Shown here: positions 11,321 through 23,442 of the stretch, one piece after another
Layout: each line of letters opens with the position of its first letter
Position numbering within the stretch: position 1 is the stretch's first letter
Source: Diphasiastrum complanatum
Lineage: Eukaryota; Streptophyta; Lycopodiopsida; Lycopodiales; Lycopodiaceae
NCBI GenBank assembly: GCA_029204225.1
Contig: CM055096.1
Span: forward strand, 3,874,014 to 3,938,013
Reading direction: 5' to 3'
Length of the DNA stretch: 64,000 bases
Program-made: the position numbers and the translations under genes
Notes under the pieces: model-generated
The model's input: the letters and a program-made list of their open reading frames with translations, nothing else
What the model was told of the DNA's origin: nothing
Database searches by the model: none

Positions 11321-12523
11321 CCTTGGTGGCTTGAATCACCGGACAAGAACAGAGAGCTGCGAATTCACGATAGTTTGTTGGCTAGGAAGCACAAAACCGA
11401 TTCTGTGGAGATTCGTGGAATAGCTCAAAACTGTAAGAAGATTCAGAGAAAGGGGATTGTCAGCTGAATCAGAGAGCAAGCAAAGATTGAAGCTGGAAAA
11501 TCTTTTGAAGGGTTTCTTAGCATTTGTGATTGGTTTGAAACCAATCGAACACCGTTTGAAGAGCAGTTTGGAACAGAATATTGCCTACTATAGGGCAACC
11601 TCAGAGGGATAGGTAACTGCTCAGATAGATTCTCAAGAAGATCATATAAAGTCCAAAATTATCTATAAGTCAGTTTTTTGAGTTGTAAAGTGTTGAAGGT
11701 GGGCATTCTAGCCGCGCGATCCTGCTTGTAAGAAGCCGTGGGCGGCCATGAAGCATTGGAGGAGATAGAGTGATCAGCAGGGCGGCCATCATTGGAGATC
11801 AGCGTGAAGAAACGTGAAGATGGCGTGAGAGAGCTTGCGGATCAGCTGCGCGGCCAGTCCAAATAGGCCTGCAGCGGTTGCAGGTGTGTTGTGTATGGAG
11901 GGAGCGTTATTCGATGCACAGAATCATGGACATTCGTTGATCGACCTCCACACTAGTTTGATGGTCAGGATCGGAAGACTGAGGACTAATGCGAGCCATT
12001 CGATGTAGAAGAGCCATTAGATGGCTAGTGAAAAGGCCTGAACGGGTCTGAAGTGCAAAGTGCATTGCAACTTCATTAGAAATCATCAAATTGAAATAAT
12101 TGTTGGGTCCCAAGTTTTTGAAGGGTGAAGTTTCTTCACACTGAAAAAACAATTCAAAAACCCAAATTGCCCTTATTTTCACCTCCTTTAGCCTATTTTG
12201 GCCAAACAAAAGACTATAGCCTCCAAACGAAGGGCACCCTGACTGTACCTGCAAGTACGATACACCAAAACAGAGTGATTGTCGCAGAGAAAGTGTTCGG
12301 AGCACACCAGAAGTGATTTCACCATTCCACTGGGCAGGTAGTTGGGAGTTGGTGACGAGAAGCATTTCGGAAAGCGACGTCAGTTTGGCTTTCAATTTGG
12401 CGAAAGAGTGGCGGGTGGCCTAGTAAGCCAAAAATTGCAGGTCATTATTTGTGAATTCTGACATCATGGTTGGCTTTGGCATACACTTTATAGCCTACAG
12501 GTGGAGTTTCAAGCAGTTTGGAG
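11321..12523 (+). other. Copia untranslated leader
   Basis: A 1.2 kb stretch between the primer-binding site and the gag start with no sustained plus-strand coding. The minus-strand frame at 11907-12395 shows no known motif and is probably chance. Confidence 0.6.
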
Positions 12524-14043
12524 ATGACAAACATCAATGAGGCAATTTTGGGCTATGCAAGCAAACTTGATGGGACTTCTAACTACAACATCTGGAAATT
12601 CAAAATGAAGAGCATTTTGATGGAGAAAGAGTTATGGAGATCGTGGCAGGTATTGAAGTCTGGCCAAATACCACTCCAGGTGACATGAGGGCCTTTGATA
12701 AAAAGGCGCAGAGAGCATTGTCCTTAATCAATCTTTCAGTGAAAGACCATGTGATCACTCATCTAAGTGATGCCACAATGGCTAGGGGAGCTTGGAAAGC
12801 TCTTAGAATGCAATTTCAAACTTGCAATCTAGCTCGGGCCATGTTCTTGAAGTCAAGATTTAACACAGTAAGGATGGAAGAAAGTGAATCAGTGGGATCT
12901 TTCTTCACCAGGTTAAAGGATCTGAGAGATCAACTTGTAGCAATTGGAGAACCAATTAGGGACGTTGAATTGGTACATACCACAATGAGCGGTGTCTCGG
13001 AAGGGATACAGATGTTTGTGAGCGACATTGCTTTGAGGGAGAGGTTGCCTACTTTTGAAGACTTCCACGGAATCATGGTGCAGGAAGAGCAGCGTCGCGA
13101 AGTGGTGAAGTCAAGGCAAACCCCACAAGAGAATCAAGCCTTGCTTGCTAAAGGCAAGCAGAAAGGATGGAAAAGGATTCCTAAAAAATCCAAGGATGAT
13201 AATGACGAGGGAGAGTCGTCATCAAAAGGGAAAAAGAAGAATAAAGACAAATGTTACTATTGCCACAAACCGGGTCATTGGGCACACGAGTGTTACAAGA
13301 AGAAAGCAGACATAAAGATGGGAAAAGTGACTCAACAAGGCAACATTGCCAAAGATGATGGAGAAGAGGACGAGACAAGTGTCTTTTCATCGGCATTGGC
13401 ATCCCAAGTTGATGATGGTGCCAGATGGTTCATAGATTCAGGCGCCACAAGGCATATGACCGGGAAACATGATTGGTTTGAGAAATTCTCACCAATCCAT
13501 GATGGGGATAAGGTCACTCAAGCCAATGGGGAGGAATGCCAAATACAGAGTGTGGGCAATGTACATGTGCAGTTTCCTTATGGTAAAATCAAGGACATCC
13601 CTAATGTGCTTTATGTTCTTGGAATCAAAAAGAGTTTGCTTTCTGTTGGTGTAATGACAAATCAACATCTTAAGGTTGAATTTGTCAAGGATGGATGCCT
13701 TATGAGGGATATGAACCACAACCATAAAGTGGTGGCGAAAGGTTATAGAGATAGTAACTATGACCTTTATAAATTGGATGCTGCAAAACCAGGAGAATAT
13801 GGTCTGGCTATCTCAACAGCATCTCAACCTAAGTTGTGGCACAAAAGACTTGGTCATTTGAACTATGGGAGCTTGAGATTGATGGCAAAGCTGAAGGGTT
13901 ATTGGCATTGCAGGATGATCATAGTGCGATATGTGAAGGATGCGTCATGGGAAAGCATCACAGGGAGACATTCAAGAAAGGTGGAGCTGCAAGGGCTAAG
14001 AAACCGTTGGAACTCATTAACAGCGACCTGTGCGGCCCAATGA
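12524..14043 (+). pseudogene. Copia gag-protease-integrase N-terminus
   Basis: The gag starts at the ATG at 12524 (MTNINEAILGYASKLDGTSN). One base is missing near 12632, because the family pattern ELWEIV is broken after ELW; the open frame resumes at 12634. It holds the UBN2 gag domain (GAWKALRMQFQ, FLKSRFNTV), a Lys-rich linker, a CCHC zinc knuckle (CYYCHKPGHWAHEC, about 13253-13294) and the protease site (WFIDSGATRHMTG). The pre-integrase motif (LWHKRLGHLNYGSL) follows at about 13834-13875. The frame is lost just after this, in the zinc-binding part of the integrase. Confidence 0.92.
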
Positions 14044-14570
14044 GGATCATGTCGTTGGAAAAAGCATATTATTTTATGACTTTCATAGATGATTACTCTA
14101 GGAGGACATGGATTTATTTCTTGAAGAAGAAATCTAACGCTTTTGCTCGTTTCAAGGAGTTCAAGATTTTGGTAGAGAACCAACTGGATGCATGCATTAA
14201 AGTGCTAAGATCCGATAGAGGGGGCGAATACAAATCTGGTGATTTTGAGGACTTTTGCAAAGAACACGGCATCAAAAGACAATTCACACAGTCACACACG
14301 CCACATAGTAATGGTGTAGCTGAAAGAAAAAATAGGACTATTATGGAGAGTGCACGCTCCATGATGAAGCAAATGGGCTTGACCGATTCACTTTGGTCGG
14401 AAGTGTGCAGTGCAGCAACGTTCTTGCAAAATAGGAGCCCTATAGTTGTGATTCCAAATGTGACTCCCGAAGAAGCATTTACAGGAATAAAGCCAAAAAT
14501 CGACAAGTTTCGTGTCATTGGATGTAAGGCCATAGGTACATGTGCCAAAGGAGGAGCGAAAGAAACTTGA
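13836..14570 (+). pseudogene. Copia integrase core
   Basis: The meaningful part begins near 13900 (CEGCVMGKHHRETF) and includes the catalytic DDE region: DLCGPM, FMTFIDDYSRRTW, LRSDRGGEY and HTPHSNGVAERKNRTI. The frame shifts near 14550, and the integrase tail continues in the next frame (KAIKCIFIGYDKRTKAY). Confidence 0.93.
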
Positions 14571-15453
14571 TGCCAAAGCAATCAAGTGTATCTTCATCGG
14601 TTATGACAAGAGGACGAAGGCATACATGTGTTTTGATCCTGTAATGAACAAGATTCACATTAGCAAGGATGTAATCTTTGATGAGATGCATAGGTATGAA
14701 GATGAAGACCATGCAAGTGGTGAAAGCATCAAAAGACTTCCCACAATTTTGGAGGAAGAAGATGAAGAAGATGCTCCACAAGATGATGCACATGAAGACG
14801 AGAGTCGAGAGGGCGAGTATGAAAGGACACCACCTATTCAAGAGCCTAGGGGGAGGTACTTTCCAATAGGAGCAATGAAGGAGAAACCGGTTGGAAGTAA
14901 GAGACATTACTTAGACACTCCCTGGGATACATACTCTCCACGTAGTGTATCACCTGAATCTAAGATACCAAAATGGTATGAAAAGATCATGAAGGACGCA
15001 AAGCTAAATCAACCAGGATCTAGCACACAAAGAGAAGTGAGAAGATCAACGCAGAAAAGGAAGTCTCCCGATCGTTATCATGTGAACTATGCCCTAATGA
15101 GTGACATTTTGAAGTGTCGAGAGCCATCAACCTTTGATGAGGCAAAAGATCACAAAGAGTGGCAAAGGGCAATGGAAGAGGAGATAGAATCCATCCACAT
15201 GCATAATACATGGGAGTTGGTTGATCTACCACTTGGAAAGAAACCCATTGACAACAAATGGGTGTTTAGAACAAAGTTTCATGCGGATGGCATGATAGCA
15301 AAGCATAAGACACACCTAGTAGTGAAGGGTTATGAGCAAAGCAAAGGAATTGACTATGAAGAGACATTTGTTCCAGTGGCTAAGTGGACTACGCTACGTC
15401 TTATCATTGCCTTAGAATCTCATTTTGGATGGAGATCCATCAAATGGATGTGA
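14542..15453 (+). pseudogene. Copia integrase C-terminus and reverse transcriptase start
   Basis: Begins with the integrase C-terminal motif (KCIFIGYDKRTKAYMCFDP), then an acidic linker (EEEDEEDAPQDDAHEDE). The reverse transcriptase begins with WQRAMEEEIESIHMHNTWEL, NKWVFRTKFHADG and GIDYEETFVPVAKW. A frameshift near 15420 ends this frame within the palm domain. Confidence 0.93.
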
Positions 15454-15785
15454 AGTCCGCATTTTTGAATGGTGACTTAGAGGAAGAAGTTTACATGGTC
15501 CAACTGCAGGGCTTCATGGCAAAAGGGCAAGAACAGAAGATATGTAAACTACACAAAGCACTTTATGGCCTTAAGCAAGCGCCACGCGCATGGCATGGAC
15601 GCATTGACAATTACTTTCTTTCTCATGGGTTTGTAAGAACAAATTCAGATCCAAACCTTTATGTTCTCATAAATGATGATAGCATTGCCTTGATTGTACT
15701 TTACGTTGATGATATCATTATCAGGACAATGATGAGAACCTCACTCGTTCTATCAAAGCCAACTTATGCAAGCAGTTTGAGATGA
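15384..15785 (+). pseudogene. Copia reverse transcriptase palm domain
   Basis: Shows QMDVKSAFLNGDLEEEVYM, KALYGLKQAPRAWH and the catalytic ALIVLYVDDIII, with both aspartates intact. The frame fails just after the YVDD box; the next segment overlaps at 15782. Confidence 0.93.
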
Positions 15786-16622
15786 TAGATTTAGATCTTA
15801 TGCACTATTGCTTGGGTGTCGAAGTATGGAAAATTGGCAGTGATATCAGGTTATGTCAAAACAAGTATGTGGGCGAGATATTGGAGAGATTTCACATGAC
15901 AGAGTGCAAACCTTCCATCACCCCTTGCGAAGCTGGTAAGAAATTATCTCGTATTGATTATAGTGCACATGTTGACGCTACTCTATTTCATCAACTAGTT
16001 GGGAGTTTGATATATCTTACGACTACACGTCCTGATATCTGCTATGCTGTAAGTTTGATTAGCCAATTCATGTCATCACCCACTATGGACCATTGGAAAG
16101 CTGCAAAAAGGATTTTGAGGTATGTGAAAGGTACACCTAACCTTGGCCTAATCTACAAAAGACAAAGTGTTTTACCTAAGTTGCAGGGTTATGTTGACGC
16201 TGATTGGACAGGAAGTATAGATGATAGAAAGTCAACAACAGGTTATGCCTTCAATTTTTGGTAGCGGTTGTTTTTCATGGTCTAGCAAGAAGCAAGATAC
16301 TATTTCTCTTTCTTCTACAAAAGCTGAATATAAAGCGTTGGGTTCTGCTACCTAGGAAGCTGTTTGGCTATGTAAGTTGTTTGTGAGATTGGCATAAAGC
16401 AGGTAAATCCTACTGTGTGACAGTCAAAGTGGAATACAATTGGCTAAGAATCCTATCTTTCACGCAAAATATCACTTTGTGCATGAGAAGCTACAATCTG
16501 AAGATATAAGTATTGTACATTGTTCTACGTTATTACAAGTTGCTGATATATTTACGAAAGCTTTAAGTAAAGAAAAGTTTGAGACTTTTAGAGCCAAACT
16601 TGGCTTAGCTCTGGTTATGTAA
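15782..16622 (+). pseudogene. Copia reverse transcriptase thumb and RNase H
   Basis: LMHYCLGVEVW, CKPSITPCE and LVGSLIYLTTTRPDICYAV give the reverse transcriptase end; GYVDADWTGSIDDRKSTTGYAF gives RNase H. A stop occurs at 16262, followed by frameshifted SWSSKKQDTISLSSTKAEY and, at 16440-16622, the tail HYHFVHEKLQ-like / DIFTKAL with a small internal deletion. Clearly non-functional. Confidence 0.9.
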
Positions 16623-16888
16623 AAAGCCTTTACTCGTAATACTATCATGGAGGTATGTTCCATGAATAGAGTAAACTCTAAAATAAAGAGAGACGTTGAT
16701 AATTGAGGGAGAGAGTTAAAATAGCAATGATCGACTTATACAATGCTTTTTTATTTCGACGGCACCACGTGTGCTTAGTTCTAGAATTATCGGGCCGTCT
16801 TTCTTTTACGAGCCCTTTGAGTGCTTTTAAGCAACTTATCTTTGTACTTACTTATCAGTTGAATATACAGTTTGTGGAGAGCAATTAT

Positions 16889-16964
16889 GTTGTCTTGTCT
16901 TGTTGCACTTGACGTTGTGTTGTGGTGATTGATCCGGTCGGGTGTTTAAATTGTGTTTCTTAAC
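16889..16964 (+). repeat. 3' terminal repeat of the Copia element
   Basis: Nearly identical to 11232-11307. A purine-rich tract (TTGAGGGAGAGAG) near 16702-16714 could be the polypurine tract, in which case the full 3' LTR would be about 250 bp and the 5' copy is truncated. Confidence 0.75.
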
Positions 16965-16971
16965 TCTAAGT

Positions 16972-17182
16972 GTATGTTAAGGGCGGTAGAGAAAAGCTGT
17001 GGGTAAATTCCCATGGCTTGCAGGAGACATCCGGCTCTCTGGACCCATGGCATGACCAAGGAGTGTGAGGGCAGCGACATGATCTGCATGTCAGTAGGTA
17101 CGTCATTAATGATGACGTCCTTGGGGTCAGTTTCGTCAGATGGACTGGATGGTGCGTTGTGAGAGCTGGAAGGAGAAGCCAT
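16972..17182 (-). CDS. Short unidentified minus-strand frame
   Basis: Begins MASPSSSHNAPSSPSDETDP with a good ATG, is Ser/Pro-rich, and continues to the Copia edge. It may be the amino-terminal part of the interrupted frame at 10620-11219. No family is recognised. Confidence 0.3.
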
Positions 17183-18409
17183 AAGGTTATAGGATCGGAT
17201 TCAGAGATAACATTGATGTGGTCGAAGACGGAGATGGAAAAAGAAAGAAAAGGCTTTCAAAAAGGGCAAAAAGCACAAAAAACAAAGGAAAAGGCCTTAA
17301 AAAACTATTAAGATGGATATCACACGAACAGGGCTGGAAATGAGTGTATGGTAGGTGGTTATGATAGCAAATGGAAGTGCCGGTAGAGTTTGGTGACAAT
17401 CAGAGCAGTTTGTAATTTCACTAAAAATCTCGATAGAGCTTTGCTGTATAAAGTGCCAAATGAATCGAATTCTCCCCTTATATAGAGGACAATTAGAGTG
17501 TGTATTAGGAGAAGTGCACTTTTCTCAGTTCAGTTCTTTACCAAAATTGGTAGGGATCTTCTTCACAAAATTATAAGACCCCAGAAAAGTCTGTGAAGGC
17601 TCAGTAGATGATTTGACTACCCTCCTGCAAGAGTTCAGCAAGTCCTACAAGGGTTGAACTCTCTCAAGAAGTGAACTCTCACACCACTTTTCTATATCTC
17701 TGATTTTTTAGATCTGACTATGCAAACATGGTAATTTCACTGTCTTGAGTCCAAAAATGGTGTCTACAAAGGTTGGTTCTGAGATCTTGATGCCCTGCGA
17801 AGGTTCCACAAACTGAACACTCGCAGAAACTCAAATTTGATGAGTTTTTTCATTAGTAACTCTCGAAGAGATTTTTATAGATGCATTTGAGTCAGATCTA
17901 GTGACTGACAAGGCTGCGAGAGTTGGTTCCAAAAGGATCTCAAAAAATCATGAAAAAAATGCTCTTTTTAGTGCTTTTTGGTGATATCTTGAGATTCTCT
18001 GATCTCTAATTCTTGCAGGCAGGTATACACTTGCATCCAGGTCAGATCTAACTATGGAGAATTTTGTGAGAGTTCTTATGAGGATTTAGTTGCTGATCCA
18101 TCAGTTTAAGTGATTTTCACTCCTATTTTTGGCACTTTTTCTCTAGATCTATGCTGTAAATCTGCATTTTTTGAGGCTAAGTAGTATCTGAGGATGATCT
18201 GCTACCTTTTTTATCTCATCTGGATCTGGATCCTACTTGGATCCTATTGGATCTTGTCTGATTTGCCCAGATTTCATCTAATCTTACTGAATCTTGAGAG
18301 ATTTGGCCCGATTTGACTAGATCTACTTAGACCTGACTTATTTTGATTAGATCTGGATGTGATGCCTTCTGATAGGGCTTGATCTGACTCATGTATGTGT
18401 AGATGGACA
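17183..18409. other. Noncoding, GATC-rich repeat-like stretch
   Basis: No gene is visible. From 17700 to 18400 the sequence is enriched in AGATCT/GGATC motifs in a loosely periodic way. It may be the LTR or leader of the minus-strand Gypsy element that ends at 18410, but no matching second LTR is visible. Confidence 0.4.
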
Positions 18410-19112
18410 TCACCTAGCTAGATCTGTCTTACTGTGGTGGTCAGTTTTGTGGAGTTGCCTACCGTTGATGGGTGTATCAAATGGCATCCCATCAAGTTGT
18501 TCGAGGTTCACGGCTCCATGGCTTAGGATTCCCTTGACACGGTACGGGCCTTCGCGTGTGAACTTCAACTTTCCCTTGATTGCCTTGGTTTTATACATGA
18601 GGATGAGGTCTTCAGATTAAAAATCCTTCTTGTGTAACCGACAATCATGTCATGCTTTGTGTCGTGATTTCTCGGCTGCTACTGCATGTACCGCCAAGAT
18701 GCTTGTCTTGCAAAGTTTGTGTAAGGCTTCATGGCGTAGTTGTAGAGATTTGGATTCATCTAGGCATTGTGTTACGGCAACCCTTAATGACAGCACCAAA
18801 AACTCTACTGACTTTACTGCATCTTGACCATAAACCAATTGAAAGGGCGTTTGATCAATGCTATCCTTGTATGCCCTTGTATGTTGTTTTGAATGCCCAT
18901 AGCGCAGCATTTAACTTGTGCTCCCAATCGGATTTGCTAGCTTCAACTATTTTCGTGATCACACTACACAAGATCCTATTGGATGACTCTGCCTGCCCAT
19001 TACCGTGAGGATAATAAGGTGTGCTAAATCGATGGATCACGAAGAATTCCTCCAATAGGACTTTAATGGTCTCATTGATGAAATGGCTTCTGCGATCGCT
19101 GACTATCTCCAT
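18410..19112 (-). mobile_element. Ty3/Gypsy integrase fragment
   Basis: On the minus strand the integrase core end (IVSDRRSHFINETIKVLLEE, PYYPHGNGQAESSNR) is at 19112-18861. The next part (IDQTPFQLVYGQDAV) is in a second frame at 18910-18650. The C-terminal motif (REGPYRVKGILSHGAVNLEQ, FDTPINGRQLH) is at 18598-18410. These are typical of Gypsy elements without a chromodomain (Tat/Athila side), but the fragment is too short to classify. Frameshifts and missing upstream domains show a dead remnant. Confidence 0.9.
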
Positions 19113-19379
19113 GTAGGGTGTGTAGTTATTGTCGGTGAGCAGCCCTTTCGCTTGTCAAAGAGCACTAGATAGGTGCCTAACTATATCAAGTTGCTAGAAT
19201 TAGGTGTATTTTACTCTTTCCTCTAACTCTACCCCAATTTTAACACTACTCCAACTAACTCTAGTTCAAACTAACTCTAAATACAAGCATTCAACATGAT
19301 TGAGGGTGAAAAGAGAGAGAGAAGAAGAGAACAGAGAGGTGAGATGGAGGTTAGCTCAAATGCTCAATGTCATTTCTTA
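19113..19379. other. No recognised feature
   Basis: AT-rich sequence, with a GA-rich run at 19312-19345. No coding signal. Confidence 0.4.
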
Positions 19380-19770
19380 TGGAAAAAACACAACGCAAAA
19401 AGCATAGAAACTAGAAAGAACAAGCAAAACACAACAAGAGCATAAGCAAGAGTGATTAGCAAATGAGAAAGCTTGAGCTCTCAAATTAGTAGAGTCTCCT
19501 CCTCTCTGTTAAGCATGAAAATATGATACAAATGGTGTCTTTTTATGGATGGGGAAGGCCTTTTCCCCTTTCTCCTATTGGCTATTCCAAGGAAGGTGGG
19601 ATTGAAATCCACACCCTTCATCAAAAGCACAAACTAATCAGTGGTGGAGATTGAAACACACTTCACCTACCACCAATTAACTATGACTAATTAATCAAAC
19701 TTAGGAACTTAAGCTTAAGCTTAACTTTGGCCTTCTACTATTATTTTGAATTACATGGCCCAAAGTCTTA
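19380..19770 (+). repeat. Dispersed repeat, copy 2 (partner at 9890-10260)
   Basis: Shares the ordered blocks listed for copy 1, including GGTGGGATTGAAATCCACAC and ATTACATGGCCCAAAGTCTT. Noncoding. Confidence 0.75.
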
Positions 19771-20363
19771 TGTAAATAAAAGTCAAGTTGAAACCTTGTA
19801 CCACTTACCTCCCACCTACTTTTCCACATGCATTCTAGGCTATTTGACACCTAGAATGGGGTGCCCTCCTACACTCTCTCTTATTATGCCAAATCACCAT
19901 AGTAACTCTCCCAAGCTAATACACATCACCCATTCACCCTCTCTAACTAATACACCTCATCCATGCACTCCACTTCACCCTAAGTCCTATTGGAGTCTTC
20001 CTCACACCTCATGCACTTGAACTCGACACCTCACTCACTTTGGAAGGACTCTCCACTCTCTATATAAGTGAAAATGCGCCCCTCTACTAGGAGGATTGAA
20101 GGATGATGCATCGAAACTCTGCCATTTTGCTGTTGGTTGGGTACAGGTGCTTTGGAGAAGAGGATTGAGGCATCACCTCAAGGAGACTATGTCATTTTGT
20201 GATTGTAGGATTATTTGGAGCTCAAACCCTCGGATTTCTATCTCTTTCTCACATCACAACACAAACACACACACACTCTCTCTCTCTCCCTCTCTCACTT
20301 TCACCTTCTCCCAAACCATGGTATGCTCTTGAAACTGTGTAAGAATGGTTGATTAGTACTTTT
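19771..20363. other. Noncoding stretch with short CA/CT run
   Basis: Contains a CACACACTCTCTCTCTC run near 20263-20289. No recognised protein; the frames at 19727-20020 and 20096-20332 lack known motifs. Confidence 0.4.
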
Positions 20364-20540
20364 GCATGTCAGGCTATCTGTGGCCTATTGTCTATGCATG
20401 TTAGACCTAGAGCTTGCATGTCATGCCATCAGTGGCCTATTGTCCATGCATGTCAGATCTAGAGCTTGCATGTCAAATTTGAAGCTTGCATGTCCTAGTA
20501 TTTGTGGCCTATTGTCCATGCATGTCAGATTTAGAGTCAA
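20364..20540. repeat. 52-bp tandem repeat, three copies plus a 20-bp partial
   Basis: GCATGTCAGGCTATCTGTGG at 20364, GCATGTCATGCCATCAGTGG at 20416, a 20-bp stub GCATGTCAAATTTGAAGCTT at 20468 and GCATGTCCTAGTATTTGTGG at 20488. Each full unit continues CCTATTGTC(T/C)ATGCATGT. Confidence 0.9.
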
Positions 20541-20985
20541 AAAGAACTTCTGGAAGAGGTAAAAGCTAGGCTTGAAAAGGTTGTAGCAGCAAAGAATTTG
20601 GAAATCAAGGATTATCCTGACATCTCAAGGTTATCCAAAGGCTGACAGATCTAAATCATAGAATACAGGGCAAGATGAATTTGAAGCAATCAAGAATGAA
20701 GACCCTACTGAGGCCTTTCAAACTCTCCCAAATTTTGACAAATCTATAGGGCACAAGCGTTGTACGTCCAAGCAAGAGCTCACATTCGTCTCTTAGAATT
20801 TGGTGGTGGCTAAAAAAGAAATTGAAAAGCTACAAATTGAACTATGACCTTCTACTCCGGAGATGATGGACAACCTGAATTCAATCTAAATAGCAAGGGA
20901 AAATGCATATTTGGCTTTAAAAATAGCTTTGGATCGATTGAAGGATAGATTGGAAGAGAAGATTGTTGCAGCAAACATTGCACCC
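20541..20985 (+). pseudogene. Decayed coiled-coil-like coding remnant
   Basis: Plus-strand pieces in changing frames read like a charged coiled coil: KELLEEVKARLEKVVAAKN near 20540, VVAKKEIEKLQIEL near 20805, and ALKIALDRLKDRLEEKIVAA near 20915. Stops separate them. Origin unknown. Confidence 0.35.
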
Positions 20986-21234
20986 ATGCAATTTTTTTTT
21001 TTGAGGAATGACAATCCAAACCCACCAAGATTCACAACATAATACCACAGATTTGACAACAACCAAGATATGAAAGATCTGATCTTGGAATTGGCAATTT
21101 TACAATCCTCTGTGTTGCAGAAAAAAGCAGACAACTTCCAAGCTAGATACGTGGAGAGAGACCCTGGAAGACACCAGCGAAGTTGAACAAAATTTAAGCG
21201 TTTCTTCCAAAAAGAGAGATTTGAAATCAAGTGA

Positions 21235-23412
21235 GGCGTTTGCAGATTTTCAAAAAGCCTACCTCTTCCAACATTACATTCGCTAGTGGTTGTGCGAGGT
21301 TGATGTCCACAAGTAGTTGCCTTAGCCAAATCTCCTCCTTGGTTGCATTTGTGACAGCTATGTATTCACATTCCGTTGATGATAATTCAACCGAGGTATG
21401 CCTTCGGCTGTTCCATGATATTGGGCCTTGGTTGTATAAAAATACAAATCTAGAAGTTGATTATCTGGTATTGATATCTCCTGCCCAATCCACATCTGTG
21501 TAGGCCTCAAGGATGTTGACAGTTTGGTTGTCTCCATAGCAAATGCTAAGAGTCTTCGTTGCTTGGATGTACTTCATGACCTTTGTCAGTGCTTTCCAAT
21601 GAGTTAGGCCTGGATTTGATAGGAATAGGCTAAGTGAACTGATCGAATATGCAAGATCTACTCGCGTGCAAATCATGTACATCAGTGAGCCGATGATGGA
21701 TTGAAACGAGTATCACTTCATTCCTTTCTTTTCTGTCTCTATTTAAGGAGACTGTTCCTTTGATAGCTTTAGTCCAAGGTCGAGTGGAAAGTGACTTGGC
21801 TTGCAATTGGCCATTCCATACTTTTTCACCATGTTGTTGAGATATTGTTGCTGATTGATGAAGATCAGTCTGCTGGGTCGATCTCATTGGATCTAGATTT
21901 TGAGACAATAGTGGACTAGACCCATGTCAGTCATCTTGTACTCCTGGGCCAGCATGCATTTCGTATCTTTCATCAGATTTAGATTGTTACTGAATAAGAG
22001 TGTATCATCTACATAGAGAGTGATGATGATGAAGTAATCGGATACAGACTTGAAATAGACATTCAAGTCTGCCAAGTTTGGAATAACACCATTATCGATC
22101 ATAAATGCATTGATTTTTTGGAACCAGACTTTGGATGACTGTTTCAACTCATAGAGAGCCTTGTGGATTTTGCATACAAGGTGTTGTTGCTTGTCGTTGA
22201 GTTCATATCCCTCTGGCTGTGACATATAGATTTCCTCTTCGATGGTTCCATTGAGGAAAGCAGTCTGGACATGGTGGACTTCAAGATCTACTGTGGCTGC
22301 AAAGGAGAGAAGTAGACAGATTGAAGCATGTTTAACAATTGGGCTGAAGGTTTCTGAATAGTCCAAATCTGGAATCTGGGAGTAGCCTTTGGCGACTAGC
22401 CTGGCCTTGTAGCGATTTAGCTTTCCTTCAACATCATACTTTGCTTTGATCATCCATTTGCATGGAATCGGATTTTGGTCCTTTGGCAGCTCCATTATTG
22501 TCCATGTTTGATTCTCTATTAGAGAATAGAATTTGGTGTCCATCGCTACATTCCACTGGTCAGCATCAGGAGTAGACATTGCCTCTGAGACAATTGTTGG
22601 TTCATGCACGAAGTAGCAGGCCGGATCATCCATAAATATGGATGGAGGCTGTCTGGACCTGTTCGACCTTCTGGGTTGAGCTTCAGTCCTCTGATGCGGG
22701 TTGACTCGTCGAGGTTTGTCAAAGTCAGTGTTTCTTTTGTGTAGTTGAATCTCTGGATCAGAATTTGTGTGCTCCATTCCTGGGTCAGATTTGTCAGCAG
22801 CTTTCCCCTTATGGTTGATGAACTGGTCTTCCAAAAGAATGACGTTTCTACTAGTGAATGCCTTCTGGGTATCCAGATTGTAGAGCTTGTATGTCTTGTG
22901 GTCTAGGAAATAGCCGATGAAAATGGTTTTCCTGCTTTTGTTATCTAGCTTTCTTTTTAGATCTTCTAGGATCTGAGCGAAAGTGATGCGTCCGACTCTC
23001 GAATATATTTGAGTGATGGTTTCGATCATGTCCACACCTCATAGGGTGTCTTGCCATTCAGGGATTTGGTGATGGATCAATTCTACAAATAGGCAGCTGT
23101 AGTAACAGCTTCTGCCCAAAACTTCTTTGGAAGAGAGGCATGGGCCAACATGCTTTTGGCACTCTCGATGAGTGTCCAATTTTTTCTTTCAGCTACACCA
23201 TTGGACTGAGTTGAGTAGCTGGTTGTGAATTGTTGATATATCCCTCTGGCCTTGCAGAACTCCTTGAATTCTGTGGAGATATACTCTCCCCCTCTATCTG
23301 TGCATAGAGCCTTGATCTTCCTTTGGGTCTGGTTTTCTGCAGACGTCTTGAACTGCTTGAAGAATTTGAATGCTTTAGATTTGTTCTTCATAAAGTAAAG
23401 ATAGATGTACAT
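21235..23412 (-). mobile_element. Ty1/Copia integrase-reverse transcriptase-RNase H remnant
   Basis: On the minus strand: integrase core from about 23412 to 23083 (CTDRGGEYISTEFKEFC, STQSNGVAERKNWTLIES); then 23035-21893 with integrase tail (KTIFIGYFLDHKTYKLYN), linker and reverse transcriptase ([45 protein letters not shown] and ITLYVDDTLLF). RNase H follows at 21682-21461 (AYTDVDWAGD) and continues to 21235 in another frame (ELSSTECEYIAV). Frameshifts occur near 23050, 21900 and 21500. Gag and protease are missing; the upstream end is cut at the LTR starting at 23443. Confidence 0.93.
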
Positions 23413-23442
23413 TGGATTTACCAAGTTAGAATTGAGGAGGAG

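Larger units (their letters stand above)
11232..16964 (+). mobile_element. Near full-length Ty1/Copia retrotransposon (decayed)
   Basis: Order on the plus strand: short terminal repeat, primer-binding site, about 1.2 kb leader, gag with zinc knuckle, protease, integrase, reverse transcriptase, RNase H, terminal repeat. This is the GAG-PR-IN-RT-RH order that defines Copia. The coding region is broken by at least four or five frameshifts (near 12632, 13830, 14550, 15420 and 15780) plus stops near 16264 and 16354, so it cannot make a full polyprotein. Directly repeated CTCTAAGT at 11212-11219 and 16964-16971 may mark the insertion site. Confidence 0.93.
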
